DNA from: Physella acuta
Lineage: Eukaryota > Mollusca > Gastropoda > Physidae
Assembly (NCBI RefSeq): GCF_028476545.1
Contig: NW_026731610.1
Location: 1,727,001-1,791,000, forward strand
Direction of reading: 5' to 3'
DNA length: 64,000 nt
The position numbers and the translations under genes are program-made. Under the pieces are notes generated by a model, which made no database searches, had not been told where the DNA came from, and worked only from the letters and a program-made list of their open reading frames with translations. This document shows positions 49,663-61,107 of the stretch, piece after piece (the stretch's first letter is position 1; each line of letters opens with the position of its first letter).

Positions 49663-49980
49663 AAATGCGACTGGGCATAGTGCTGACCACACCGTACCTT
49701 CATATGCCGAGCAGTAGCGTAGCGAGGGGGGGGGGGGGGCGGGGGGGGCATATATCCCCGGGCGCCGACCTTAGGGGGCGCCAAAATGGGTTGGAAAAAT
49801 AAATTGAAAGGTTGAGGGGGGTGCAAATTGAAATTTTGAGGGGGGGGGGTGCAAATCGAAAAGTTTGTCCCCGGGCGCCGGGAAGGGTCGCTACGCCTCT
49901 GATGCCGAGGTCAAGAAACATATGAACTCAATCTGCCCGATGGGTGCTTAGGTCTAAAGAGGAATCTTTACCTTTTTACT
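49663..49980 (+). mobile_element. SINE family 1 body, split by a MITE
   Basis: GACTGGGCATAGTGCTGACC to CATATGCCGAG, then MITE 49712-49901, then ATGCCGAGGTCAAG and GAACTCAATCTGCCC. The head is missing; unit B keeps it at 56910. Confidence 0.75.
49712..49901. mobile_element. hAT-type MITE family B, target duplication ATGCCGAG
   Basis: The ends are CAGTAGCGTAGCGAGG and GTCGCTACGCCTCTG. Exact duplications lie at 49704-49711 and 49902-49909, inside a SINE body whose uninterrupted form is known from other copies. This gives independent proof of the ends. Confidence 0.95.
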
Positions 49981-50098
49981 AGAATCAACCGAAATGACGA
50001 AGTTAATCACACTTTTTCATCTGATAAATCACGCACCTGAACTACATCTCATCGAAGTATATCATCATACGTGCTCCGTTATGTTATATGTTAAGTCA

Positions 50099-50229
<131 letters not shown>

Positions 50230-50369
50230 GTTTATCTTTTGCACATCGTGTTGGGTTGAGTGTGATGTTTACTGATGATACTATTTGGAATGTTTTTGCA
50301 GAAAGTGTTCGGTATAATGATTGCAGACGAAAAATGTTGACATGCTTTTGTTCGCAGACACACAAACTA

Positions 50370-50537
50370 TTAGACACATACACACTAAAACGCAGACAGA
50401 CAGACAAGATTGCTTAGTAAAGTTTTTCCGACTCAGGGAGGTCTAAAATAAATCGTCCAGGTTTTTGGAAATCTGGATTTCAATTTTTTTGCACGATTAC
50501 AAAATTCCCTCTATACTCCGTATACGAAAAAGTAAAA
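50370..50537 (-). repeat. CTTTCTCG-family 5' fragment, unit A
   Basis: Reverse-strand start of the family: TTTCGTATACGGAGTATAGAG down to the GT tract. The unit B counterpart is at 57400-57530, which lacks the first bases. Confidence 0.65.
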
Positions 50538-50929
50538 AAAAAAACAACCAAAAAATAAAAGCACTACGACATACGAAAACTATTATTGTAAAACTAATTA
50601 GCCCGTTCATTACGAATTAAGCAGAGAAACGTCATACTGTTCAAATACTTTTATAAATTTATTATATTTGGGAAAGCTACAATCCATTACAAATAACAAG
50701 ACTATTATTTAGCCTCAATACATTTTTAAAAAGCCTTATAGACTCCCCGGTTATAATTTTTATATGATTTCTCACATACTATTGGTCCAAGTGAAGCTCC
50801 TTTAAATGTATGCACTGCACTGCTTCAGTCGGATGTTTTAAAAACTACTTAGACTATTTATTCCCATTTCGAAAAACTAAAAAATATTGATATACTTTAT
50901 TTTTTTAAACATTAAAGACTTAACTTTAG

Positions 50930-51050
50930 ACGTAAATGACTCATTCACGAATGACGCACCCGCAAATGACATACCCACAAATGACAAACCCACAAATAAC
51001 ATACCCACAAATAACAAATGCAAATAACACACACACGCAAATGACAAACC
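50930..51050. repeat. Short tandem repeat around ACCCACAAATGACAA
   Basis: About eight units of 13-16 bp (CAAATGACATACCCA and variants). Unit B has a shorter version at 57885-57955, so the array has changed in length since the duplication. Confidence 0.75.
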
Positions 51051-52012
51051 GGTATTCTTACCTATAATTACAAGCCACCGATAGTAGATAGTTTAAAAAC
51101 TAACAAATTCACGAAGTATATATTTTAAAAAACCGTCATACCCATACGTTAAAAACTAGTAAATTACTTTAAAAATAACAACTTATATTATAATTTCTAG
51201 AAGATAAATCCTCTCTGAAATTTGAGATCACTTAACTTTACGTAAATAACGCTGCAAAGAACTTTTTTTAAAGGCAGCTATTATAAAAATTAAAAAGGCG
51301 AGATTTAAATATTAAGCGAAGAAAGTATGTAATTATTGGTCCTGTCGTCTAGTTGTATGACAAAACAGGGCATTATAATACAGCAGTGTTCTATTCTGTA
51401 ACTAGCATCTCTATTATATTGTCTATTCGAAACAATAACAACATTATTGGAACGTGTGTACATTAAGGGAAGACAACACAAACTGAGCTATTGAAATGAA
51501 AACAGCATTAGTTAAATTTATCAGTTAAGTATTAAGTTCTATAGACGAAACTCCGTTTTAAAAAAAAAAATAAAATGGATGTTTGAACTATAAAATATAT
51601 TAAATTATATTGTAAAAAAGAACTAGCGAATACGTTTTCATTATTTTTAACTGTAGGTTTTTTGACTGCATTCATGTGCACTAACGAACTAACAATTTAT
51701 AAAAGAAAAAAAAAGGACCTTTTACATTCATTTAGTTTAACAATCAAACTCACGCCAGAAAACAATAGTTTTCTATTACATTTCATGCTTAATTGTACTC
51801 TATTACTCACAAGTATAGCCATATCTCTCCAAAAAACAATAATCCACATAAAGGTTTCGTTTTGTATTAGTATATTTTTTTTTTATTAATTTAAAAAGTG
51901 AAGAAAACAACTGTATAAAAATAGTTTATATTAATTAAAATCAAACATAAAGCATATAACTTTGTTTAATAATACACAAGCCTACATGGTGTTTGTATAT
52001 TCAAAGCCAAGA

Positions 52013-53086
52013 ATGAATCTATCTGAATTTAAGGAAATAAAGAATACGGTAACTGCGATTTCTAACAGTCGGGAGTTTCTCATTTCCGACAGCGTTCTCC
52101 GACATTTTCAAATTATCGTCACCGTATTTCTTCAAGGGACTCTACACTTTTGTGGCGTTCTCGCCAACTTAATTAACGTCTTCGTATTTCTTAAGCTCGG
52201 CCTTAACACCAGCATGAATGTCGCCATCTTTATGACGTCACTCAGCGACGGTGTCTTGAGCTGTCTGCAGGTGGGCGTGTCGCTGTCTCATTTGGTGACC
52301 GAGCTGTGCCCGGGTTTAGGGTTCGATCTGCCCGGGTTCAGCTATAACATACTTGAGAGCGTCTCGTATATTCTATTTTTAGCGTCCTGCTGGGTCACGG
52401 CCTTCATGTCTGTCGAGAGATGCTGCTGCGTTCTGTTTCCTTTCAAGGTCAAGGTCATGTTCACACCCAGAGGCTGCGTGCTTGCCGTGGCGGTTATTTA
52501 CCTCGTTGCCATAGCAACAAACTTACACCTGTTGTACGGCATTAGGCAAGTTCAACCAGAAGTCGAACAAAATTCTACATCCGCTGGCAGAAGTCAATGG
52601 ATGCTGGTGTATTCTGACGTCACAGAGAGTGTAATTTGGGGTGTAATCGAATACATTTTCAGTGGTCTAGTTTTATTTGTGATATGCCAGGTTGTGTTAT
52701 TGTTGTCGTCTATATTAATGGCGTACGGGCTGAGGCAAAGTTCAAAGGTTCGGGCCAATATATGTAACAATAAAAACACATCAACGAGCAAGCTCACGGC
52801 TGAGACAACGACATCAAACTTGACACTTTCTGAAAGAAAACTTGTCAAGGTAGTTTTGATGTTGTCTCTACTCATGATCGTATGCAACGCGCCAAGACTG
52901 GTAGCCTTCATGATTTACTACATCGTTGGTGAAACAGAAATGAACACTTTTGTGAACTTAAACGCGTTGATGTGGGAAGCTGTTATTTTTTTCTGTACAT
53001 TTATTACCGTAGGAAACTTCTTCATCTACTTGAAACTGAACTCTAAATATAGGAAAGGCTTTTTAAAAATGTTTTTATTGATATAA
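52013..53086 (+). CDS. Class A-like seven-transmembrane GPCR (copy 3, duplication unit A)
   Basis: 357 aa, single exon. The ATG at 52013 (MNLSEFKEIKNTVT) is chosen over the in-frame ATG at 51986, because in the sister gene the equivalent upstream ATG runs into a stop after five codons while MNLSEF is conserved. Membrane segments are placed as in copy 1. Motifs: SLSD in TM2, VERCCCVLFPFKVK at the end of TM3 (ERC in place of DRY), YSDVTES before TM5, GNFFIYLKLNS in TM7 (no proline). No cysteine in the second extracellular loop; NST glycosylation site there. Most differences from the sister gene fall in the N-terminus, TM4, the third intracellular loop (NNKNTSTSKLTAE) and the C-terminus. Likely a chemosensory-type receptor; ligand unknown. 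Confidence 0.85.
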   Translation: MNLSEFKEIKNTVTAISNSREFLISDSVLRHFQIIVTVFLQGTLHFCGVLANLINVFVFLKLGLNTSMNVAIFMTSLSDGVLSCLQVGVSLSHLVTELCPGLGFDLPGFSYNILESVSYILFLASCWVTAFMSVERCCCVLFPFKVKVMFTPRGCVLAVAVIYLVAIATNLHLLYGIRQVQPEVEQNSTSAGRSQWMLVYSDVTESVIWGVIEYIFSGLVLFVICQVVLLLSSILMAYGLRQSSKVRANICNNKNTSTSKLTAETTTSNLTLSERKLVKVVLMLSLLMIVCNAPRLVAFMIYYIVGETEMNTFVNLNALMWEAVIFFCTFITVGNFFIYLKLNSKYRKGFLKMFLLI

Positions 53087-53387
53087 CATTCATTCAATAA
53101 AAAATGTATTAATAATAATTTTACTGAAACATAAATTCAATCTAAATATTAATTATATTTTTACAGAAATAATATTTTAAATATAAAAAAAGACATTTGT
53201 AATATTTGAGTATATTTGTGACTATATCATTCAGATTTTTAATGCTACGTTACTGCTCTGTCTTCACTACTCAATTGCTTTTTCATTATAATGTTGTAAT
53301 TATGTTTAACAAAAACTGCCAATGTGAAAAAAGGCCTCCGTGCCTACTGTTGTTACCATTTTTTAATTAATTGAAAAAATTCAAATT

Positions 53388-53572
53388 GTGTGTGTGTGCG
53401 TGCGTGTGTGCCTGCGTGTGTGTGTGTGCGTGTGTGCGTGCGTGTGTGCCTGCGTGCGTGTGTGTGTGTGGGGGGGTGTGTGTGCGTGTTTATGTGTGCG
53501 TATTCGTGTGCTTGTGTGTGTGCGTGCGTGTGTTTGTGTGTGTGTGTGCGCGCGTGTGTGTGTTTGAGAGTG
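53388..53572. repeat. GT-rich microsatellite downstream of GPCR copy 3
   Basis: Imperfect TGTGTGCG and TGCGTG units, about 185 bp. The unit B counterpart at 60238-60307 is about 70 bp. Confidence 0.95.
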
Positions 53573-53764
53573 TGATAAAAATAATCCTCAATTGCGACAG
53601 TAGTTTTGCGAACAAAAACTGTTACATATTAAAAATACAACACAAACTCTCTATTGCATTTTTCAAAACGTTTGCCAAATGTCGAAACAAGTTGCTTCAA
53701 ATAATTAAAAAATCCTGCTCGGCGTATATCTTTGATTACCTATATTTATTTACCATACATTTTT

Positions 53765-54345
53765 ATTTTCTCGTTTACGAAATATAGGAGGAGCTATTGT
53801 AAACGTGCAAAAAAAATTGACATTTTTACAAATCTCGACGTTTTACACCTCTCTGAGTCGGAAAATCATAATTTTGCAATTATGTCCGTATGTCTGTGTA
53901 TGTGTGTGTGTGTATGTGTCTGAAAAACACGATAACTTGAGTTTCGTTACAGCTGTTGATGAAATTTCATATTATTATAATTAGTATTATATCGAATTTG
54001 TAGTTCTAAATCAACTTTTCAGCGATTTCCGATAACCGGAAGTGGAACTTATTCTACTTTCAATTTTTCAAAAGCATATTACTTGAGTAATGTTTCAGAT
54101 AGATTAATAAAATTTCACAAGTAAGTCGAAGATCTAAATCTCTGCCTTTTTTCAAATTTTGAGTAATTTCCGTTGACCGGAGGTTGTAATTCACGCGATT
54201 TCCGACGTCGCGAAAAACGAATATGAATTTATAAAGTAAAAATTATGTTCAGATTATTATAATGTACAGATATTGTTTCCCGTTCACATGGTGCACAATT
54301 CTTTTTTCTACTAAATTCTATACAATACTATTTTTAAAAAAAAAA
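53765..54345 (+). repeat. CTTTCTCG-family element, unit A
   Basis: It starts TTTTCTCGTTTACGAAATAT, has a GT tract, both ATAACTTGA and ATTACTTGAG phrases, and a 3' part TCTACTAAATTCTATAC. Same place as 60500-61107 in unit B. Confidence 0.75.
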
Positions 54346-54780
54346 AAAATTAAGTAATTAAAAGTGGATTACAATAACACGTCGTTTGTGTGAGTGCTAT
54401 TAGTCTAATTTAAAAATCTGTTGTTTTTTCCCCCCGCCTCAGACATGTAATTCACAGCTTTCTTTTTTTTTTTTTTTGATTTTTTTAAAACAGAAATAGT
54501 TACATTAGCTTATACAAAGGTAGAAAGCGAAAAACAGAGATGCATAGTAAATTCTAATTGGATACTAAATGGGAGGAAGTTGGTGTTATTTTTTTTTGTT
54601 TTTTTTTAAGAAAAGAAATTATTCCCGTTTAGCCGATAGAGGCAAACTGTGTTTTAAATCTGTTTTTTGTTTTTTTCGGAGTCGCCATTTTGGGCTGATC
54701 CTAAAACTAAAGAAATGGAGTTATTATTAATGGAAGTAAGATTTATTTTTATATAAAATTATTTTTTTTATTGCGCTTAG

Positions 54781-55150
54781 GTTAGGTTAGGTTTGCCTGT
54801 CGTCCCTACTGGGACATAGGCCACTGACAAGAGCTTTCCAGGCGTCTCTGTCCTTGGCCAGTCTCTCCAACTGTCCCCAGGGGTATCCAATATTTCCAGG
54901 TCACGGATCCAGGTCTTTCTTGGTCTGCCTCTCTTCCTCCTGCTTTGTGGAATCCAGGTGAGGGCCTGTCTTATTATGCTGGATACAGGCTTCCTGAGTG
55001 TGTGGCCAATCCATTTCCATTTTATCTGGAGGATCTCTACTTCAACTGGCAGTTGATTTGTCCGTTGCTATAGAACATCATTTCTGATGGTTTTAGGCCA
55101 GCGAATTCGCAGGATCTTTTTGAGGCATGCATTTATAAATGATTAAATGA
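54781..55150 (-). pseudogene. LINE 3' end with 13-bp target duplication
   Basis: The minus strand reads ACLKKILRIRWPKTI, KWKWIGHTLRKPVSSIIRQA, LTWIPQSRRKRGRPRKTW, then after a shift LERLAKDRDAWKALVSGLCP. One stop (after RNDVL) and one frameshift are present. TTATTGCGCTTAG (54768-54780) and TTATTGCGCTTAA (55151-55163) are the target duplication. The 3' tail is a short (CCTAA)-type repeat. Unit A has the empty site near 48500. Only 370 bp were inserted, so the copy is strongly 5' truncated. Confidence 0.85.
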
Positions 55151-55417
55151 TTATTGCGCTTAAGCTTTGTTTTTAAAAAAGAGATCAACATTTTTTTTTG
55201 GAAATATTAAATATGTATTAAATATTGATATAATATACTAAATCATTAATTATACTTTTTTTTCTAAACAAGTGTAATAGCTAATTATTTTTCTTGATAC
55301 TAATGAATTAATTTTGATTTTTAACAAGTTTTGAATACAAGCTTAAGTAGTTTCCCTTGAATAAAACACTAACTGTAACTTTTAGTAAACAAATACTAGA
55401 AAGAAAGAAATATGTAA

Positions 55418-56683
55418 TAAACCGGGAGTAATCTTCCCTAAACTTTCTCGAATATTCTTATATATAACAACAAGGAATGGCAACTCGGGTTATAGTCATG
55501 ATTTTTAATCCATTTTTAATACTTAAAGTTTTAATTTTTTTTTCATAAAAAACGTTTTAATAACAAGCTTTTATGTACTAATGCACTAACAAGTAGAAAA
55601 TTAATTATAGACTACTATTTAAATAACTATAAAGAAAAGCGTGGGCCACTTTAGTATCTATTGGATACCTTTACTAATTTTTAGGAAGAGACCCACGCTT
55701 TTCTTTATAGTTATTTAAATAGTAGTCTATAATTTATTTTCTACTTTTTAGTGCATTAGTACATAAAAGCTTGTTATTAAAACGTTTTTTATGAATATTT
55801 TTTAGTACTTTACCTGTTTTTATTTACAATGGAGTTTCATGACTAAAAATCATTGCGCACTTATTAAACGTGATGACACGCTATTTAACGTGATGATGCG
55901 TGTGGTGTGGTTGGATAGAATTGCCTACTAATTTGGACCACATTTTAATTAATTAAAAAAAAAATTAATTAGGCATCCAATTAAGTCAAATTTAATGTCA
56001 AGATGCATTGTCTTCATGTCTTGACCCACGTTCCAACTACGAACCGTATCTATCAAGTAGAAGTGCCTTCAATTTCGCACCGGCGTTTCAATCTAGACTG
56101 ACGACTGACGACTGACGACAGAGGAAGTGAGTTAAATAAAAGCTTGTAAAATAGAATAGAATCTCGTAGAAAAAAGAATTGCACATCAAGTAAACGCCAA
56201 AAAAATGTGCATTATAGTGCGGAATATTATTAGTACTTTATAAATTCACATGCGTTTTTTGAGAAATCGGAAATAGCGTAAAGTATTACTTCCGATGAAC
56301 GGAAATTACTCAAAATTTGACATACCAAAGATAATTAGATCTTTTACTTACATGTACAATTTCATGTATCTATCTGAAATAGTGCTTAAGTTATAGGCTT
56401 TTGAAAAATTAAAGTAGAAAAAGTTCCACTTTCGGTTATCGGAAATCGCTCAAAAGTTGATACGGATCTACGACTTTGATATAATACTTATATATACATT
56501 TCATCGACCTAGCTGTAACGGTACTCAAGTTATCGTGTTTACAGACACACACACACACACACACACACATACTGCCAAGTTTGCAAAACTATGTTTTTCC
56601 GACTCAGGGAGGTGTAAAATCTCAATTTTTGTTAGCACGATTACACGACTTTCTCTATATTTCGTATATACGAGAAAATAACC
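55418..56683 (-). repeat. CTTTCTCG-family element, reverse, split by the fold-back element
   Basis: The 3' part is 55418-55535 (rich in phrases such as AACTTTCTCGAATATTCTTA), the rest 56151-56683, ending at GTATATACGAGAAAATAA. The piece between is the fold-back element. In unit A the region between ATGTAA and TATAAATAATT is empty. Confidence 0.8.
55541..56150. mobile_element. Fold-back element, copy 2
   Basis: The same layout as 20582-21229: long inverted arms around TCTATTGGATACC, then a tail to GAGTTAAATAAAAGCTTGT. The arms differ at about three positions. Compared with copy 1, two changed positions are changed in both arms so that pairing is kept. The second hairpin of copy 1 is not formed here; an ACGTGATGA motif is repeated in its place. 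Confidence 0.85.
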
Positions 56684-56877
56684 ACGTAGGGCCTATAAAT
56701 AATTATATTTTTAACATATAATTTGTTCTAGCTACATGACACATGTTAACTTTGAACATATAACACAATTAAAAATATGTTTATTATAACGGATGTTGTT
56801 TTTTTTTTTCACATAATTTATTTTCAATGTTTTTTAAAAATGTTTTTGTGATTACGATAATACAGCATTTTTCTACA

Positions 56878-57100
56878 CGTAATACTTAATTGTGTTGTAG
56901 AATTAACTAGGGACGGCGGCGTGGCCTAGCTGTCGAGTTCGATTCCGGGTTCAAGTTAGTGGAACGTCCTTGAGTTCACCCAACTCTGATGGTAAATTAA
57001 AAGCAGCTGGGCATAGTGCTGACCGCGTTATCCCTTTATATGCCGAGGTCAAGAAACATAAAATCCACTTCATCTGCCCAATGGATCGTTAAGTCTAAAG
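56878..57100 (+). mobile_element. SINE family 2 tail followed by SINE family 1
   Basis: CACGTAATACTTAATTGTG (family 2 tail), then GGGACGGCGGCGTGGCCTAG, GTCGAGTTCGATTCCGGG and the family 1 body. The same two SINEs are neighbours at 49389-49980 in unit A. Confidence 0.7.
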
Positions 57101-58872
57101 AAGAATCGTTACTATTTTACTAGAATTAACAGAAATGACGAAGTTAATCACCCTTTCTTATCTAATAAATCACAAACTGATCTACATCTCATCGATGTAT
57201 ATAATGATAGATGTTCCCGTATGTTCTATCTTAGATCAGTTTCGTTTTTATTAGTATATAAAGGTTCATCTTTTGCACATCGGCGCTGGACTGCGTGTGA
57301 TGTTTACTGATGATACTATTTGGCATGTTTTTTCAGACAGTGTTCGGTATGATGTTTGCTGACGAAAAATGCTGGCATGTTTTAGTTCACAAACTATTAG
57401 ACACATACTTACAAAAACACAGACATACAGGCAAGATTGCATAGTTAAGCTTTTCCGACTCAGGGAGGTCTAAAATAAATCGTCCAGGTTTTTTAAAATC
57501 TCGATTTCGATTCTTTGCACGATTACAATATTTTGTAAAACTAGTTAGCCCGTTATTTACGAATCAATCAGAGAAACGTCATACAATGGAAATACCTTTA
57601 TATATGTATTATATTTGGTAAAGATACAACCAATTACATATAACAAGACTATTGTTTAGCCTAAATATATTCAAAAAGCTTTATAGACACCCCGGTTATA
57701 ACTTAGATGATTTCTTACATATCTTTGGTCAAATTGAAGCTCTTTTAAATTGTATATATTGCACAGCGTCAATGGGATGCTTTTAAAACTATGTAGATTC
57801 TATTTATTTCCGTATCGAAGAAAAAAAAAGAAATTAATATTCTTAATTTTTTTTTGTTAAATTAAAGACTTAACTTGAGACGTAAATGACGACTACACAA
57901 ATGACACACACGCAAATGACAAACCCAAAAATGATACACACGCAAATGACGAACCGGTATTCTTACCTATAATTACAAGGTATCGATAGCAGATAGTTTA
58001 AAAACTAACAAATTCACGAAGTATATATTTAAAAGTCCGTCATACCCATACTTTAGAATTAGTAACTAATTATATTCAATTCACTTGAAAATAAATTCTC
58101 TTTGTATTATGAATTACACTTAATATCTGAACAGTATATCGCAACTGATTATTAAAATTAAAAGGGCGAGTTTTAAATATTATGCGAGGACATAATTTTG
58201 TTGTAAAAGTAACTATTATTTGTCTACTTTGACTAGCTGTATGATTAAACTAGGATTATGATACAGTAGTGTTCTATTCTGTAACAAGAATTTCTATTAT
58301 ATTGTCTATTCGAAATAACATTATAAGATTGTGTGTACATTAATGGAATACAACACAAAATGAGCTATTAAAATAAAAACAGCATTAGTTAAATTATATC
58401 AGTTCAGTATGATGTTGAATAGACAAAACTGCGGTTGTTTTTATAAAATGAAGTGCTTGAAACTATAAAATATTTTTTTTTAAAATTATGTTGTAAAACA
58501 AAAGTTTAGCAAAGATGTTTTCATTGTTTATTAAATGAAGGTCTTTTACCTGTATTCATATGCAATAACGAACTTATTTTCATTAAAGAAAAGATAGAAC
58601 CTCCAATTTACAATAAGTTAAACTACCACACTCATGATCGAAAACAATAGTTTTCTATTATATTCCATGCTAACTTTAATTCTACTACTCACAATCATAG
58701 ACAATAAGAAACACTAATTTAAAAAAAAAAGTATTAGTTTAGTTTTTGTATATTTAAAAATTCAAAAAAACTGTAGTAGTATAGTTTATATTAATTAAAA
58801 CCAAACATACAGCATATAACTTTGTTTAACAATACACAGGCCTACATGGTGTTTATATATTAAAAGCCAAGA

Positions 58873-59961
58873 ATGAATCTTTCTGAATTTAAGGAAATGG
58901 AGAATACGGTAACTGGAAATTCGAGCAATCGTGAGTTTCTCATTTCCGACAGCGTTCTCCGACATTTTCAAATTATCGTCACCGTATTTCTTCAAGGGAC
59001 TCTACACTTTTTTGGTGTTCTCGCCAACTTAGTTAACGTCGTGGTCTTTCTTAAGCTCGGCCTTAACACCAGCATGAATGTCGCCATCTTTATGACGTCA
59101 CTCAGCGACTGTGTCTTAAGCTTCCTGCAGGTGGGCGTGTCGCTGTCTCATTTGGTGAACGCGCTGTGCCCGGGTTTAGGGTTCGATCTGCCCGGGTTTA
59201 GCTTCAACGTGCTAGAGAACATCTCGTATGTTCTATTTTTAGCGTCCTGCTGGGTCACGGCCTTCATGTCCGTCGAGAGATGCTGCTGCGTTCTGTTTCC
59301 TTTCAAGGTCAAGGTGATATTCACACCTAGGGTCTGTGTGGTTGTCATGGTAATTATTTACCTCGCTGCTATAGCAACAAACTTACACATGTTGTACGGC
59401 ATAAGGCAAGTTCAACCGGAAGTCGAACAAAACTCCACGTCCGCTGGCAAAAGCCAATGGACGCTTGTGTATTCTGACGTCACAGAAAGCGTCGTTTGGG
59501 GAGTAATCGAATACATTTTCAGCGGCCTGGTTTTGTTTGTGATATGCCAGGTCGTGTTGCTGTTGTCGTCTATATTGATGGCGTACGGGCTGAGGCAAAG
59601 TTCAAAGGTTCGGGGCAATATATGTAACAATCTAAAAATATCCACCAGCCAACTCAAGCCTGAAACAACGACATCAAACTTGACACTTTCTGAAAGAAAA
59701 CTTGTCAAGGTAGTTTTGATGTTGTCTGTTCTCATGATCGTATGCAACGTGCCACGACTGGTAGCCTTCATGATTTACTACATCGTTGGTGAAACAGAAA
59801 TGAACACTTTTGTGAACTTGAACGCTTTGATGTGGGAAGCTGTTATTTTTTTCTGTACATTTATTACCGTGGGAAACTTCTTCATCTACTTGAAACTGAA
59901 CTCTAAATATAGGAAATGCTTATTTAAAACATTTTTCATTCAAACAAACATGTACCAATAA
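58873..59961 (+). CDS. Class A-like seven-transmembrane GPCR (copy 4, duplication unit B)
   Basis: 362 aa, single exon, intact. Starts MNLSEFKEMENTVTGNSSN. Motifs as in copy 3: SLSD in TM2, VERCCCVLFPFKVK, YSDVTES, GNFFIYLKLNS. The central part from TM5 to the third intracellular loop (VICQVVLLLSSILM, YGLRQSSKVR) is nearly the same in all four GPCRs of the window. It ends KTFFIQTNMYQ, five residues longer than copy 3. Flanking DNA is homologous on both sides to copy 3, so the pair arose by tandem duplication. An upstream ATG at about 58846 meets a stop after five codons and could be a tiny upstream frame. Role and ligand as uncertain as for copy 1. Confidence 0.85.
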   Translation: MNLSEFKEMENTVTGNSSNREFLISDSVLRHFQIIVTVFLQGTLHFFGVLANLVNVVVFLKLGLNTSMNVAIFMTSLSDCVLSFLQVGVSLSHLVNALCPGLGFDLPGFSFNVLENISYVLFLASCWVTAFMSVERCCCVLFPFKVKVIFTPRVCVVVMVIIYLAAIATNLHMLYGIRQVQPEVEQNSTSAGKSQWTLVYSDVTESVVWGVIEYIFSGLVLFVICQVVLLLSSILMAYGLRQSSKVRGNICNNLKISTSQLKPETTTSNLTLSERKLVKVVLMLSVLMIVCNVPRLVAFMIYYIVGETEMNTFVNLNALMWEAVIFFCTFITVGNFFIYLKLNSKYRKCLFKTFFIQTNMYQ

Positions 59962-60499
59962 TAATTTTACTGCAACTTAAATTCATTCTAAATACCAATT
60001 ATATTTTCATAGAAATAATGTTTTTACTAAAAACAACAATGTTTGTAGAATTTGAGTATATTTGTGACTATGTAATTAACATTTTTAATGCTACGTTACT
60101 GTTATGTCTTCACAACTCAATTGCTTTTTCATTATTATTTTGTAATTATGTTAAAAAAAAACAAAAAAGGCCTATGTGAAAAAACGCTTTTGTGCCTAAT
60201 GTTGTTACCATTTTTCAATTAAATGAATTCATTGAAATTGTGTGTGCGTGCGTGTGTGCGTGGGTGCGTGTGTGTGCACGTGTTTGTGTGTGTGTGTGTG
60301 TGTGTATGATTTTAAAAATAATCCGCAATACCGACATTAGTTTTACGAACACAAACTGTTACTTATTAAAAATTCAACACAAACTCTCTATTTCATTTTT
60401 CAAAACGTTCGCTAAATGTCGAAAAGAGTTGCTTCAAATAATACAAAATACTGCTCGACGTATATCTTTGTTTACCTATAATTATTTACCATACTTTTT

Positions 60500-61107
60500 T
60501 ACTTTCTCGTATATACGTGGAAAAAAATCGAGATTTTTACAAATCTCGACGTTTTACAGCTCACTGATACGGAAAAACATAATGTTGCAATCTTGTCCGT
60601 ATGTCTGTGTGTGTGTCTTTCTGTCTGTGTGTAAACACGATAACTTGAGTACCGTTCCAGCTAGGTTGATGAAATTTCATATATAAGTATTTTATCAAAA
60701 TCGTAGATCCGTATCAACTTTTGAGCGATTTCCGATAAACGAAAGTGTTACTTTTTCTAATTTGAATTTTTCAAAAGCCTATAACTTGAGTACTATTTAG
60801 GATAGATAAATGAAATTTCACATGTAAGTAAAAGATCTATATCTCTACCTTCTTTCAAATTTTGAGTAATTTCCGTTGACCGGAAGTACTAATTTACACT
60901 ATTCGCCTATTTCTAAAAAAAAACGCATGTAAATTTAAAAGTACTAATAATATTGCGCTGATTTTGTTTTGGCGTTCGCTTGGTGCGCAATTCTTTTTTC
61001 TATGAGATTCTATTCTATTTTTAAAAGTTTAAGTAATAAAAAATCATGTCTTTATTCCAAGTTATATAAGAATATTCGAGAAAGTTTTGGGGAGATCACT
61101 CCCGGTT
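60500..61107 (+). repeat. CTTTCTCG-family element, unit B, full length
   Basis: From TTACTTTCTCGTATATACG to ATCACTCCCGGTTTA, about 608 bp. The next copy begins at once, head to tail. Confidence 0.8.

Larger units (their letters stand above)
54655..61050. repeat. Tandem segmental duplication, unit B (GPCR copy 4)
   Basis: Partner of 48370-54345. Extra DNA relative to unit A: a LINE tail (54781-55150) and a CTTTCTCG element carrying a fold-back element (55418-56683). Without these two the units are of similar length. Confidence 0.8.

Noticed and set aside
49700-49921. Short proline-rich frames in family A and B MITEs
   Set aside because: They come from poly-G/poly-C runs; no consistent protein is conserved among copies.
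53371-53787. 138-codon frame rich in VCVCVC
   Set aside because: Translation of a GT microsatellite running into neighbouring non-coding DNA.
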